A DNA stretch of 32,299 bases from Bacillota bacterium (GCA_009711765.1 VEND01000166.1:1-32299); one strand, 5' to 3'; positions 16,703-25,246 are shown, numbered from the stretch's first letter. A program made the numbers and translations. The notes: generated by a model from the letters alone, not told the origin.

Positions 16703-18034
16703 CTATTTTAGTCTTTTAATTTCTTTATTTATTGTTTTTAATCCATCATAAATTTTGTTTTTATCCATCCTACAAATACTTAACCTTAAAAAATTATCCT
16801 TTTTAAAATTATCTAAATAAAAATCTTTACTGTTTGAAACATATACATTTCTAAGTTTTAAATTATATATAAGCTTTTGTAAGTCTATATAATTTGGTAG
16901 TCTCACAGAAGCAAAAAAACCTGTATTAGGCACATAAATATCTTCTTCTAACAAATCCTTACTTATATCTTTTAGTATTTTCATCCTATCAGAATAAATA
17001 CCTTTTATTTTTTTTATATGTTTTTCAAACATTCTACTTTTAATGAAAATTTCTAAAGCTCCCTGGGATAATACAGATGTGTTTATATCACTAATCTTTT
17101 TATTATTTTTAAAAACTTCCATTAATGAGTCCGGTAATATAACCATTCCTATTCTTAATCCAGGAAGAAGGGTTTTAGAAAAACTTTTTAGATATATAAC
17201 TCTTTTATTATTATCATATGTATATATTGGATTTAACTTTTTATTTATCCTTAAATCAGCTAAATAATCATCTTCAACTATATATACATCATACTTTTCA
17301 GCTAATTTTACAATTTGTTTTTTCTTTTCATTTCCAATGGAAGTTCCTGTAGGGTTTGAAAATCTAGGTATAGTATAAAAAAATTTAATATTATCTCTTT
17401 TAAAAATATCTTCTAACTGATTTAAATCTAAATCGTTAAATCTTTTTATTCCCATTGACTTTACATTGTTCTGATTAAGATTCTTTATCATAATACTATA
17501 TGTTGGTTGTTCTACCAATATAGTATCGTTATCATTTGGAAAGGATATTCTTGATAATATATCTATTGCTTGTTGAGTTCCAGATGTTATAAAAATATTA
17601 TTAGGTTTAGTAAATATCTGATGATTATACAGATGTTTAACTAAAATTTTTCTAAGAGAACTAAGACCTTTAGGATTAGTATATGTAAATAATTTTTCTT
17701 TATATATATCAATAGCTTGATTTATACAATTTTGAAACTGAATATATGGTAATAAATCACTAGAAGGTGCTGCTTTAGAAAAATCCATTATATTAGTCTT
17801 TATATCATATGTTAATGTTTTAGTTTCAATAACATAGTAGCCACTTCTTGGAATAGAATATAATATGTGTTTTCTTTGAAGTTCATTATAAGCTTTTATT
17901 ATAGTTGATTTACTTACTTTAAATATTTCAGCAAGATCCCTTACAGAAGGAACCTTATCTCCTGGTCTAAGCTCTTTATCCTTAATCTTTTTCTCTATAA
18001 AATTAATGATTACATTATATTTATTCAAAATCAC
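16703..18034 (-). CDS. MocR-type regulator (GntR helix-turn-helix fused to an aminotransferase-like domain)
   Basis: Predicted 443 residues. The N-terminal GntR winged helix (about 5-70) reads KELRPGDKVPSVRDLAEIFKVSKSTIIKAYNEL. The rest (about 85-440) is a fold type I aminotransferase-like domain with TSGTQQAIDIL, NPTGTSIG, EDDYLADLR and the PLP Lys region YLKSFSKTLLPGLRIGM, so it probably binds PLP. MocR proteins usually control an adjacent divergent gene or B6/amine metabolism. Here the divergent neighbour is a GNAT acetyltransferase. The start is GTG with GAGGGG just upstream. It lies upstream of the his operon but is cut off by a terminator, so co-transcription is unlikely. Confidence 0.93.
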   Translation of the reverse strand: MILNKYNVIINFIEKKIKDKELRPGDKVPSVRDLAEIFKVSKSTIIKAYNELQRKHILYSIPRSGYYVIETKTLTYDIKTNIMDFSKAAPSSDLLPYIQFQNCINQAIDIYKEKLFTYTNPKGLSSLRKILVKHLYNHQIFTKPNNIFITSGTQQAIDILSRISFPNDNDTILVEQPTYSIMIKNLNQNNVKSMGIKRFNDLDLNQLEDIFKRDNIKFFYTIPRFSNPTGTSIGNEKKKQIVKLAEKYDVYIVEDDYLADLRINKKLNPIYTYDNNKRVIYLKSFSKTLLPGLRIGMVILPDSLMEVFKNNKKISDINTSVLSQGALEIFIKSRMFEKHIKKIKGIYSDRMKILKDISKDLLEEDIYVPNTGFFASVRLPNYIDLQKLIYNLKLRNVYVSNSKDFYLDNFKKDNFLRLSICRMDKNKIYDGLKTINKEIKRLK

Positions 18035-18044
18035 TCGTCCCCTC

Positions 18045-18056
18045 TGTACCGGTACA
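18045..18056. promoter_or_regulatory. Perfect 12-bp palindrome, candidate MocR operator
   Basis: TGTACCGGTACA lies about 10 bases upstream of the MocR start codon, next to its ribosome site, and about 53 bases upstream of the start predicted for the divergent GNAT gene. It could allow autorepression and activation of the neighbour; binding is inferred. Confidence 0.5.
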
Positions 18057-18073
18057 CATCTACTAAATAATGC

Positions 18074-18102
18074 TTGTTATTACAAATATTATAAACTATA
18101 AT
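18074..18102 (+). promoter_or_regulatory. Promoter of the GNAT gene
   Basis: -35 TTGTTA (18074-18079), 17-base spacer, -10 TATAAT (18097-18102), 45 bases before the ATG. Confidence 0.6.
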
Positions 18103-18147
18103 TTTAATATACTAAGTATTATATCAAATTTTTATAGGAGGTTTATT

Positions 18148-18606
18148 ATGAATAACATTAAATATATAAAGGGCAATGAAGATTATTTAGATTTAATTCG
18201 ACCTCTATGGGAAAAATTAAATAAACATCATAAAAAAAATTCTATACATTTTAAACATAAATTTTTTAAATTTAACTTTACTATTAGAATAGAAAAACTT
18301 AAAGAAAAAATAAAAAATGGTGATTTAAAAGTAACTATTGCAAAGGATATTAATAAAAATATTATAGTAGGTTACTCAATATCTAGTTTATCTAAAGACA
18401 TAGGAGAAATAGAATCTATATATGTAGAACCTGAATATAGAGGCAATAATATCGGGGACTATTTTATGAAATCATCAATAGAATGGTTTGAAAAGAGTAA
18501 AGTTAGACATATTCAAATTGGGGTTATTACAGGGAATGAAGAAGTCTTTAGTTTTTATGAAAGATATGGTTTCTATCCAAAGGTTACTATTTTATCTAAA
18601 AAATAA
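18148..18606 (+). CDS. GNAT-family N-acetyltransferase
   Basis: About 152 residues from the ATG at 18148, which has AGGAGG (18136-18141) at ideal spacing; the longer frame from 18070 would cover the promoter. The acetyl-CoA-binding core is clear: GEIESIYVEPEYRGNNIGDYFMKSSIEWF (motif A, with R/G-x-x-G-x pattern) and a final FYERYGFYPKV. The substrate is not predictable from sequence. Divergent from the MocR regulator, its probable controller (inference). Confidence 0.9.
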   Translation: MNNIKYIKGNEDYLDLIRPLWEKLNKHHKKNSIHFKHKFFKFNFTIRIEKLKEKIKNGDLKVTIAKDINKNIIVGYSISSLSKDIGEIESIYVEPEYRGNNIGDYFMKSSIEWFEKSKVRHIQIGVITGNEEVFSFYERYGFYPKVTILSKK

Positions 18607-18675
18607 TTCTTATTTGTGCTTAATTTATATATAGAATTTAAATTTGACTATCATTTTTATATTCTTCTAAAACCA

Positions 18676-18722
18676 TAAGCTAAAAGCTTAACCTTAAAAT
18701 TTATAGATTAGCCTTTAGCTTA
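18676..18722. terminator. Long-loop hairpin terminator between convergent genes
   Basis: Arms TAAGCTAAA / TTTAGCTTA, followed on the plus strand by CTTTTTTTA, terminate the GNAT gene. On the minus strand the stem can extend by four more pairs (GGCT with AGCT). The 5' arm can alternatively fold with AGCTTA just downstream as a small local hairpin. Confidence 0.7.
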
Positions 18723-18728
18723 CTTTTT

Positions 18729-19907
18729 TTATATATTATGTATGCTATTAAAATTCTTCATATCTCTTTTATTTCTTTTATCTATATACATATTGTTATC
18801 TGCAATATTAAATAATTCATCAGTAATCCCTAAGGAACTATCATTATATGAAAAACCAATTGATATATTTATTGATAAATTAGACTTATTATTATAGTCA
18901 GTAAATGTAGATTTAAGTTTTTCATGTAAATTATTAATTTCATCTACTTTATTTCCCCTTAAGAGTATGACAAATTCATCTCCACCAACTCTTGCTACTA
19001 AACCTTTATCTTTAACAGTATTTTTAAGTAACTCACCGGTTTTCTTTAAAATTTTATCTCCCTGTAAGTGACCATATCTATCATTGATAAGCTTTAAATC
19101 ATCTAAATCACAAACTATAACACCAATTTCCATATTCTTTTCATTATTAAGCTCTTCTAATTCTTTATTGAAATATGTTCTATTATAAAGTCCAGTAAGA
19201 GAATCTCTATAACTTAATTTCGTTAGTTTTTCTTCTAACTCTTTTCTTTCCTGAATATTTCTACTAATGCCTTCAATAGCTATAAACTCATCTTTTTCAT
19301 TATATATAGGCGTTACATGCTCTTCGAACCATATATAATTTCCTTCCTTATGTTTATATCTTATTATTATAGGTTTAGAATAATCAGCATTTCCTGAAAG
19401 TTTTGCTTTAAGTTCATTATAATCATCAGGATGTACTTTTTCATTAACAGCCATTGGATTTTTATAATACTGTTCTACTTTATAACCTAACTGTTCTTCT
19501 ATAGAAGGACTTAAATATGTAAGTTTAATTTCAGGTTTAATTTCAAGTCTATATATAATATCCCTAGATTTTTTTAATATATTTTTTATAGTCTTATTTT
19601 CATTCTCTTTTTCTTTATATTCTGAAACATTAATCATTGAATAACAAAACCCTATTCTTTTATTATTTTTATAAATGCTTCTACTTCTAGTATCTAAAAT
19701 ACTAAAAGAATTGTCCTTATTAAGAAAACTTATTTCTTTCTTACAATCATTTAAAATACTCTCTCTAGTATATTCTAATATACAAGTTTTTAATAAATCT
19801 TTCTTTTTATATCCTAAAATATCAAAACAGTTAGCACTTACATCCTTTATTATACCTGCTGTATTAGTTTTTATAATTAACTCCCTTGATAATTTATCTG
19901 TAATCAT
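18729..19907 (-). CDS. PAS-PAS-GGDEF diguanylate cyclase
   Basis: About 392 residues from the ATG at 19907, nine bases after AAGGGG; an in-frame ATG at 19916 directly abuts that site and is less likely. Two PAS domains (about 5-100 and 108-222, the second with a PAC-like GNYIWFEEHVTPIYN) precede a GGDEF domain (about 230-385). DSLTGLYNRTYF, CDLDDLKLINDRYGHLQGD and the active-site GGDEF (308-312) are intact, so it should make c-di-GMP from GTP. The inhibitory I-site RxxD, expected five residues before GGDEF, reads KDKG, so product inhibition is probably absent. No signal peptide or membrane helix, so a cytoplasmic sensor. It lies behind a c-di-GMP-I riboswitch with two terminator hairpins. Confidence 0.94.
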   Translation of the reverse strand: MITDKLSRELIIKTNTAGIIKDVSANCFDILGYKKKDLLKTCILEYTRESILNDCKKEISFLNKDNSFSILDTRSRSIYKNNKRIGFCYSMINVSEYKEKENENKTIKNILKKSRDIIYRLEIKPEIKLTYLSPSIEEQLGYKVEQYYKNPMAVNEKVHPDDYNELKAKLSGNADYSKPIIIRYKHKEGNYIWFEEHVTPIYNEKDEFIAIEGISRNIQERKELEEKLTKLSYRDSLTGLYNRTYFNKELEELNNEKNMEIGVIVCDLDDLKLINDRYGHLQGDKILKKTGELLKNTVKDKGLVARVGGDEFVILLRGNKVDEINNLHEKLKSTFTDYNNKSNLSINISIGFSYNDSSLGITDELFNIADNNMYIDKRNKRDMKNFNSIHNI

Positions 19908-19940
19908 TATGTACATCCCCTTCAGTCAATAAAATAAAAA

Positions 19941-19960
19941 AAGCACCCATACAGGCGCCT
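19941..19960 (-). terminator. Second hairpin of the riboswitch expression platform (diguanylate cyclase)
   Basis: Stem AGGCGCC / GGTGCTT (with G-U pairs) on the minus strand, followed by a T-run at 19940-19934. It lies 20-odd bases before the ribosome site of the cyclase gene. Confidence 0.65.
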
Positions 19961-19966
19961 AAAAAG

Positions 19967-19986
19967 ACCTTTATAAAACTAAAGGT
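19967..19986 (-). terminator. First hairpin of the riboswitch expression platform (diguanylate cyclase)
   Basis: Stem ACCTTTA / TAAAGGT with a 6-base loop, then CTTTTT on the minus strand. It directly follows the aptamer, as expected of a riboswitch terminator. Confidence 0.7.
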
Positions 19987-20093
19987 TCGAATTTCGGCAG
20001 CCTGTCAATCATAGAATATTATTCCTTAGATACATAGCTTTGCGTCCTTATCTTTCGATAAGTTTGCCCTTCCACAAAGATTTTTAGATTCGA
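19987..20093 (-). ncRNA. c-di-GMP-I (GEMM-I) riboswitch upstream of the diguanylate cyclase
   Basis: The minus strand holds the conserved GEMM-I blocks in order: GGGCAAAC, then a CGAAA tetraloop-type hairpin, GGACGCAAAGCTA, a variable P3 stem ending TCTATGATTGACAGG, and CTGCCGAAA. ATCGAAT-like ends could pair as TCGAAT / ATTCGA. Outer boundaries are approximate. It is followed by two terminator hairpins and then the cyclase gene, so c-di-GMP probably sets transcription through to its own synthase. The ON or OFF sense cannot be told by eye. Confidence 0.93.
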
Positions 20094-20142
20094 TGGGACT
20101 TTTTCACTATTATTCAATAGGACTTTATTACTATATTATTTA

Positions 20143-20169
20143 ATTCTACATACTTTTTTATAATCCTTC
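20143..20169 (-). promoter_or_regulatory. Sigma-H-like promoter upstream of the riboswitch
   Basis: On the minus strand GAAGGATTA (20169-20161), an 11-base spacer and GTAGAAT (20149-20143). This matches the Bacillus sigma-H consensus RNAGGAWWW-N11/12-RNNGAAT at every defined position. No equally good sigma-A promoter is seen between it and the aptamer. Confidence 0.45.
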
Positions 20170-20341
20170 TTTATTTTGAAAAATTTCTATATTTTCCCGT
20201 AAAATCATTGAAAAAGTTTGAATTTCTATATAGAAATTAGTATTACTTAAATTTATCAGGAAATATTTAAGTAAATCTTTTCTTATTATGGTGATTTAAA
20301 CAAAGAAAAAAAATATATATTTTTTAAAATTTGCTCAAATA

Positions 20342-20369
20342 ATTAGGTCTACCAATTGGTAGACCTAAT
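20342..20369 (-). terminator. Terminator of the MBL-fold hydrolase gene
   Basis: A perfect 12-bp stem ATTAGGTCTACC / GGTAGACCTAAT with a 4-base AATT loop, three bases beyond the stop codon. The following T-run is weak, but stem strength and position favour termination. Confidence 0.65.
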
Positions 20370-20372
20370 ATT

Positions 20373-21218
20373 TTATATATGAATTTTCATGCCTTCTCTA
20401 GCCATTATAGTTTTTTTAAAATTTCTCTTTGCCTTCGTCTCTATAGTTAATAACTCATCATCAGTTCTTTCGAGTTTGTGATGAAAAAGTACTAACTTTC
20501 CAACACTAGCTTCTTTAGCTAACCTAACTCCCTTTTGCCAAGTAGAATGTCCCCATCCCTTTTTACTTGGTTTATCAAAGGTGCCGTAATACTCATCATC
20601 TGTAAAATTAGAATCATAAATTAAAATGTCAGTCCCCTTTACAAACCCTTTAAGTTCTTCATCTATTTCTTTATTATGTTCTAAATCTGTAAGATAACAA
20701 CATGACTTATCTTTATAATCTATTCTATATGCTAAACACTCATCGGGATGATCAGTTTTTATCGATTTTGTTGTTATACCATCCCCAATATCAATAATAT
20801 CTTCACTGTCTATTTCTTTAAAATTTAAGTTAGCCTCCATATCATCCCATCTTATTGGGGAATATGGATATTTCATGATATCTTTTATTACTGAAGAAAA
20901 AGAAAGATTACTTTTTCTTTGTCCATAAATTTTAAAAGTGTTTTTTTTCTGAAAAAAAGGTCTAAAAAAAGGAAGTCCTTGAATATGGTCCCAATGGGTA
21001 TGAGTTATAAATATATCCCCATCTATATGCTTTTTTCTATTTATTAAATTTCTTCCTAAAGTTTGTATTCCAGTACCTGCATCAAAAATTAATAACCTAT
21101 TACCTATCTGTATTTGTACGCATGATGTATTTCCGCCAAATTCTCTCATATCTGGTTCAAAAGTAGGACTTGAACCCCTTACCCCCCAAAAGGTTACCTC
21201 AAAATCATTATAACTCAT
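20373..21218 (-). CDS. Metallo-beta-lactamase-fold hydrolase
   Basis: Predicted 281 residues. It opens FWGVRGSSPTF and FGGNTSCV, then FDAGTG. The metal-binding motif is THTHWDH (H73, H75, D77, H78), with further ligands expected in DHPDE, YLTDLEH and LFHHK. This arrangement is the Lactamase_B_2/RNase Z-like branch acting on phosphodiesters. No signal peptide. It lies 80 bases downstream of a class III adenylyl cyclase gene in the same orientation, with no clear terminator between them. A role as cyclic-nucleotide phosphodiesterase is attractive but is inference. GGGGG precedes the ATG. Confidence 0.9.
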   Translation of the reverse strand: MSYNDFEVTFWGVRGSSPTFEPDMREFGGNTSCVQIQIGNRLLIFDAGTGIQTLGRNLINRKKHIDGDIFITHTHWDHIQGLPFFRPFFQKKNTFKIYGQRKSNLSFSSVIKDIMKYPYSPIRWDDMEANLNFKEIDSEDIIDIGDGITTKSIKTDHPDECLAYRIDYKDKSCCYLTDLEHNKEIDEELKGFVKGTDILIYDSNFTDDEYYGTFDKPSKKGWGHSTWQKGVRLAKEASVGKLVLFHHKLERTDDELLTIETKAKRNFKKTIMAREGMKIHI

Positions 21219-21299
21219 TTATATTCCCCCAAATCAAGCATTTAAAGCATCATCTACATTATATTGGTAATTTATTCTTTTTTAAATGAAACTATTTAC

Positions 21300-24200
21300 C
21301 TAATTTGTATTATTTATAATTAAAGATAATTTGCATTCATCTACTTTACTTATTGCTTCTTTAGCTTTTTTTAAATCTTGATTTGCTTTGTTTTCGTCTT
21401 CTAAAACTTTAAAAGCCTTATACCTATAATAATAACCCTTAGCAGCTTCGTAGTCTGTTTGAAGTTGTTCTGCTAAATAAATTGAATCAGTGTAAAGTTT
21501 AATTGAATCTTTAATTCTTCCCATTTCTTTAACTATGTTTCCTTTATGTCTTAAGCCCTGAAGCTTTTTCATGTCATTTTTAATTTCAGTTGAAATATTT
21601 ATTGCTTTATCTGAAAATGTTAAAGCATCTTGAAAATTTCCTAAAGCATAAAAATATCTACTTTTATTAATATAATACTCACTCATACTACTTCTTTCTC
21701 CAGCTTTTTTAAAGGTAGAATATATACTATTTAATATTTCTAAAGCTTTATCATAAGACTTAAGTTCTAAATTTATTTTAATTATTCCTAGATAATTAGT
21801 AGTTTTCTCTAAGGATAACTTTTTATTTTCAGCTATTTTTATTGATTTATTATAATAATCAAAAGCATCATTGTATTTTCCTTTTTCATACATTAAATCT
21901 CCTAAATTTGTTAATGATACACACTCCTGATATTTAAGGGCTAGTTCTCTAGAATTTATTAAAGCCTCTTTTAAAAGTTCTTCAGATTTATTGAATTTCC
22001 CCTTTTCCATATATAAGATTCCTAAGTTAATACAACTGGATATATAGCTTTGTTTATCAGATATTTTTTTTGATATTTTTATAGACTTATTAAAATAATT
22101 TAATGCTTTAGAAACCATACCAGATGAATGATTTATTATACCTAAATTACCTGATATTTTCATTAGTGTATCTAGTTTATTAATTTTATCAGCATATTCG
22201 TATGCCTTATTTAAATAGTATATTGAATCCTCTATAGAACCATTAATAAAATATATTATACCTGCTTGACTCATAGTTTCAGATAAATTTTCATAATCTC
22301 TATATTTAAATAATATTTCCTCTGATCTTTTTGCTGTATCTAAAGCCTCTTTCCTTCCTAGTGCAAATAACAAACTACATTTTAGCTGTAGTAATTTCCC
22401 ATATAGTTTGCTATTTTGTCTTAATCTTGGTTCTATATCTTCTAATATATCTAATGCCCTTTTGTAATCACCCTTATCTTTATATATTCTAGAGATCATA
22501 AGTTTAATTTTATATTCATTATCTGATAATTTAGCTAAATTTAAAGCCTTATTTAAATATAATAATGCATTTTTACTATCTGAAAATAAGCCATATATAT
22601 ATCCTAAATCAATCAATGAATTAATTAATCTATAGTCGTTTTTAAAATTTTTATTAATAAATTTATTGTAATAAGTAACTGCATCATTTAACCTAAAATT
22701 ATTCTTATATTTTACAGCTGTTTTATAATAATAATCTAAAGCTTTTTTATCATCCCTTGCATTTTCGTAGTGATAACATAAAGTTTCAAAATATTTTTCA
22801 AGCTCTTTATAATACTTTGATTCGATTAACTCAGCAATTTTTTTATGGAAATACTCTTTATTCTTATTTAAAATACTGTTATAAACTACTTCTCTAACAG
22901 TGTCCTGCTTAAAAATATATATTTTTTCTAATCCTTCATAAGAAGTAAAAGCTGTTTTTAACGAAATTAAATTTTGTTGTGTTAATATTTTAAGTACTTT
23001 TATCTCTTCATAATCTTTACTGAAAAATTCATTTATCCAGGATAAGTTAAATTCTTTACCCACTATAGAAGCTATTTGTAAAAACATTTTTGAATCTTCA
23101 TCAAGTCTAGTTAGATTAGAAAGTATTAATTTCTCAATAGAATCTGGAAGAAAATCTAGTTTGTCCTTATTTAAATATGCTGTATTTTCTTTAATATAAA
23201 AACTTTTATTTCTACCCATAGATTTTATAAGTTCTTCTATATATAATGGGTTTCCCCATGTTAAATTTTTAATTTCCTTTAACATAAGTTTATCTATTTT
23301 TTTTACTTTAAGTAAACTACAACATAGTTTCTTTATTCCTTCAGTACTTAAATTATTAAGTTTTATTATTTGGTTTTCCTCTAAAGACTTTAACTCTTCC
23401 ACTTCATATCTCGATAATAATATGAAAATATTATTAAAGGTAAGTGATTTAATAATATATTTTAATATTTTTATAGAAGTATTATCTGACCATTGAATAT
23501 CATCTATAATAAAAACATACTTCTTTTTTTCTAATAATGCTTTTAAAAAAATAGATAACTGTTTTATAACTTCTTTTTCTATATTTTTATAATCCATAGA
23601 ATTTAATATACTCTGAAACTCAGCATTTCTTTCTAAACCCATTATTAAGCTTAAAAAGTCATTATTTCTTGTTATTTCTTCTTCACTAAACCCTTCTAAA
23701 ATATAGTCTATAAAAGAAGCTAATCTATTCCTTTTTATCCTTTCTTTATCATTTATCTTTATATTTAAAATTTTATGCAATATTTTAGAAATAATATAAT
23801 TAACCCTTTCTTTATGGGCTGGATCACAATCTATCCAAATATATTTAATATCTAAATTATTTGCTGTAAATTTCCTTACTAGACTTGTCTTCCCTACTCC
23901 ATTTTCACCTATTATCATTGCACTTTTATTTTCTATTGTAAATATATTTTCTAAAGTCTTTAATTCTTTTTCTCTTTCTACTAAAAACTTTTTATTAGAT
24001 ATATTATTAGTTTTTATACCTATCGGCATAAAATATTCTATTGGATTTTTCTTATTTTTAACAATCATTTTCTTTCTTTCAGTATAATCAATATAATTTT
24101 TTGTTTCCTCAAAAACAGACTTACATACATATATAGTATTTTCATCAGCATTTGTTTGTAATCTTTGAGCTGTATTTACCACATCTCCCATTACTGTATA

Positions 24201-24767
24201 ATCTTTATCAAAATAATTTCCAACTCCTCCAGTAACTACGAGTCCATAGCTTATTCCTATGGATAATTTTAACTTAAGCCCATCAGATGAAAGTCTTTCA
24301 TTAGAATATCTATCTATAGCTTCCATCATTTTTATAGCGCATGTTACAGCTCTTTTAGGGTCATCACTATGGGCATATTTAGCACCAAATAATATCATTA
24401 CACAATCCCCTATATATTTATCTATTATTCCTCCTAGCTCATATACAGGCTTTGTTATATAATTAAAACATTCATTAATTATCTCCCTTACTTCTTCAGG
24501 ATCCCTTCTCTCTGATAGAGCCGTAAAGCCTGAAACATCAGCAAAAACTATCGCTACATTTTTTCTACTTTCTGAAAGGGTGTCATAATTTTTTATTGAA
24601 CTTACTTCTTCCTTAGTTATCCTTTTACCGCAATTAAAACAATATTTAGCCATAACGGGATTATTAGAACCGCAGGATTTACATTTAATAGGAAATTTCA
24701 TCCCACATAATTTACATTCAGTTATCTCTAAAGAAGGTATTTTATATCCACAGTTAAAACAAATCAT
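21300..24767 (-). CDS. Zinc-ribbon, class III adenylyl cyclase, STAND ATPase and TPR multidomain protein
   Basis: Predicted 1155 residues in four parts. (1) Double zinc ribbon, Cys 3, 6, 18, 21 and 29, 32, 43, 46. (2) Class III nucleotidyl cyclase (about 70-230) with metal Asp77 and Asp121, Lys117 and Thr191 at the base-recognition positions (favouring ATP), and transition-state Asn198 and Arg202; the set is complete. (3) AAA/STAND-type ATPase (about 260-640) with Walker A GENGVGKTS (287-295) and Walker B YVFIIDDIQWSD. (4) About 500 residues of TPR repeats (SLGNLGIINHSSG, NLGDLMYEKGKYNDAF and others). Probably a cytoplasmic sensor in which ligand or protein binding to the TPR/ATPase unit controls cAMP synthesis. 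The trigger and the cAMP effector are unknown. Confidence 0.93.
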   Translation of the reverse strand: MICFNCGYKIPSLEITECKLCGMKFPIKCKSCGSNNPVMAKYCFNCGKRITKEEVSSIKNYDTLSESRKNVAIVFADVSGFTALSERRDPEEVREIINECFNYITKPVYELGGIIDKYIGDCVMILFGAKYAHSDDPKRAVTCAIKMMEAIDRYSNERLSSDGLKLKLSIGISYGLVVTGGVGNYFDKDYTVMGDVVNTAQRLQTNADENTIYVCKSVFEETKNYIDYTERKKMIVKNKKNPIEYFMPIGIKTNNISNKKFLVEREKELKTLENIFTIENKSAMIIGENGVGKTSLVRKFTANNLDIKYIWIDCDPAHKERVNYIISKILHKILNIKINDKERIKRNRLASFIDYILEGFSEEEITRNNDFLSLIMGLERNAEFQSILNSMDYKNIEKEVIKQLSIFLKALLEKKKYVFIIDDIQWSDNTSIKILKYIIKSLTFNNIFILLSRYEVEELKSLEENQIIKLNNLSTEGIKKLCCSLLKVKKIDKLMLKEIKNLTWGNPLYIEELIKSMGRNKSFYIKENTAYLNKDKLDFLPDSIEKLILSNLTRLDEDSKMFLQIASIVGKEFNLSWINEFFSKDYEEIKVLKILTQQNLISLKTAFTSYEGLEKIYIFKQDTVREVVYNSILNKNKEYFHKKIAELIESKYYKELEKYFETLCYHYENARDDKKALDYYYKTAVKYKNNFRLNDAVTYYNKFINKNFKNDYRLINSLIDLGYIYGLFSDSKNALLYLNKALNLAKLSDNEYKIKLMISRIYKDKGDYKRALDILEDIEPRLRQNSKLYGKLLQLKCSLLFALGRKEALDTAKRSEEILFKYRDYENLSETMSQAGIIYFINGSIEDSIYYLNKAYEYADKINKLDTLMKISGNLGIINHSSGMVSKALNYFNKSIKISKKISDKQSYISSCINLGILYMEKGKFNKSEELLKEALINSRELALKYQECVSLTNLGDLMYEKGKYNDAFDYYNKSIKIAENKKLSLEKTTNYLGIIKINLELKSYDKALEILNSIYSTFKKAGERSSMSEYYINKSRYFYALGNFQDALTFSDKAINISTEIKNDMKKLQGLRHKGNIVKEMGRIKDSIKLYTDSIYLAEQLQTDYEAAKGYYYRYKAFKVLEDENKANQDLKKAKEAISKVDECKLSLIINNTN

Positions 24768-24821
24768 AATTCCACCTCTTGTAATTATTTAAGAGCTTAA
24801 TTATATTATAACAAAAATAAA

Positions 24822-24840
24822 CCCTCTTATATAAAGAGGG
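24822..24840 (-). terminator. Terminator of the secreted ZU5-like gene
   Basis: A 7-bp stem CCCTCTT / AAGAGGG with a 5-base loop, followed on the minus strand by TTTATTTTTG. A TATAAT for the cyclase gene lies just downstream. Confidence 0.8.
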
Positions 24841-24853
24841 CTAAAATACTAAA

Positions 24854-25246
24854 TTAGAAATAATAGCAATATCTGGAAAAGTGATCAACAAGGATTTGCT
24901 GTGGTGAAACATCAATTTCTATATTTTCATCAAGGACTCTATCATAAATTAGTCCTTCATATTTTTTAACTTTAATATGTACTTTTTTATTAAAGTTATC
25001 AGCATCTGGACTAAATTCTATATATCCCTTTCCATTTTCTGAATATACTTTAACTTCAAAGGTTTTAGTTGAGTCTAAAGTCCCCTTTTTAAACTCTACA
25101 CTTATAAATCCTATTTTGTATCTTCCCCCATCCTCTGTTACAGTTATAGTTTCTTTATAAACAACTGGATTTTCTTGGGCGAATGCAGGAACGCTAGCAA
25201 ATAATAAAATGGCAACTAACATTAATGATAAAACACGTTTTTTCAT
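24854..25246 (-). CDS. Small secreted protein with a ZU5-like domain, under c-di-GMP control
   Basis: Predicted 130 residues. A classic signal peptide (KKR, hydrophobic core, cut after AFA about residue 23) gives a mature protein of about 107 residues. It follows the pattern of ZU5-like domains in bacterial surface proteins: ITVTEDGGRYKIGFISVEFKKGTL, then EVKVYSENGKGYIEFSPDADNFNKKVHIKV, and near the end VDHFSRYCYYF, a variant of the common HFSRYA ending. It has no anchor, so it is probably released or held by another surface protein. GGAGG precedes the ATG. The long leader carries a c-di-GMP-I riboswitch, which links the protein to attachment or motility decisions (inference). Family assignment is by pattern only. 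Confidence 0.75.
   Translation of the reverse strand: MKKRVLSLMLVAILLFASVPAFAQENPVVYKETITVTEDGGRYKIGFISVEFKKGTLDSTKTFEVKVYSENGKGYIEFSPDADNFNKKVHIKVKKYEGLIYDRVLDENIEIDVSPQQILVDHFSRYCYYF

Noticed and set aside
18070..18147. N-terminal extension of the GNAT protein
   Set aside because: It covers the predicted promoter and has no ribosome site; AGGAGG precedes the ATG at 18148.
20342..20369. Perfect inverted repeat considered as an operator
   Set aside because: It lies three bases after the hydrolase stop codon and far from any start, so a terminator is the simpler reading.
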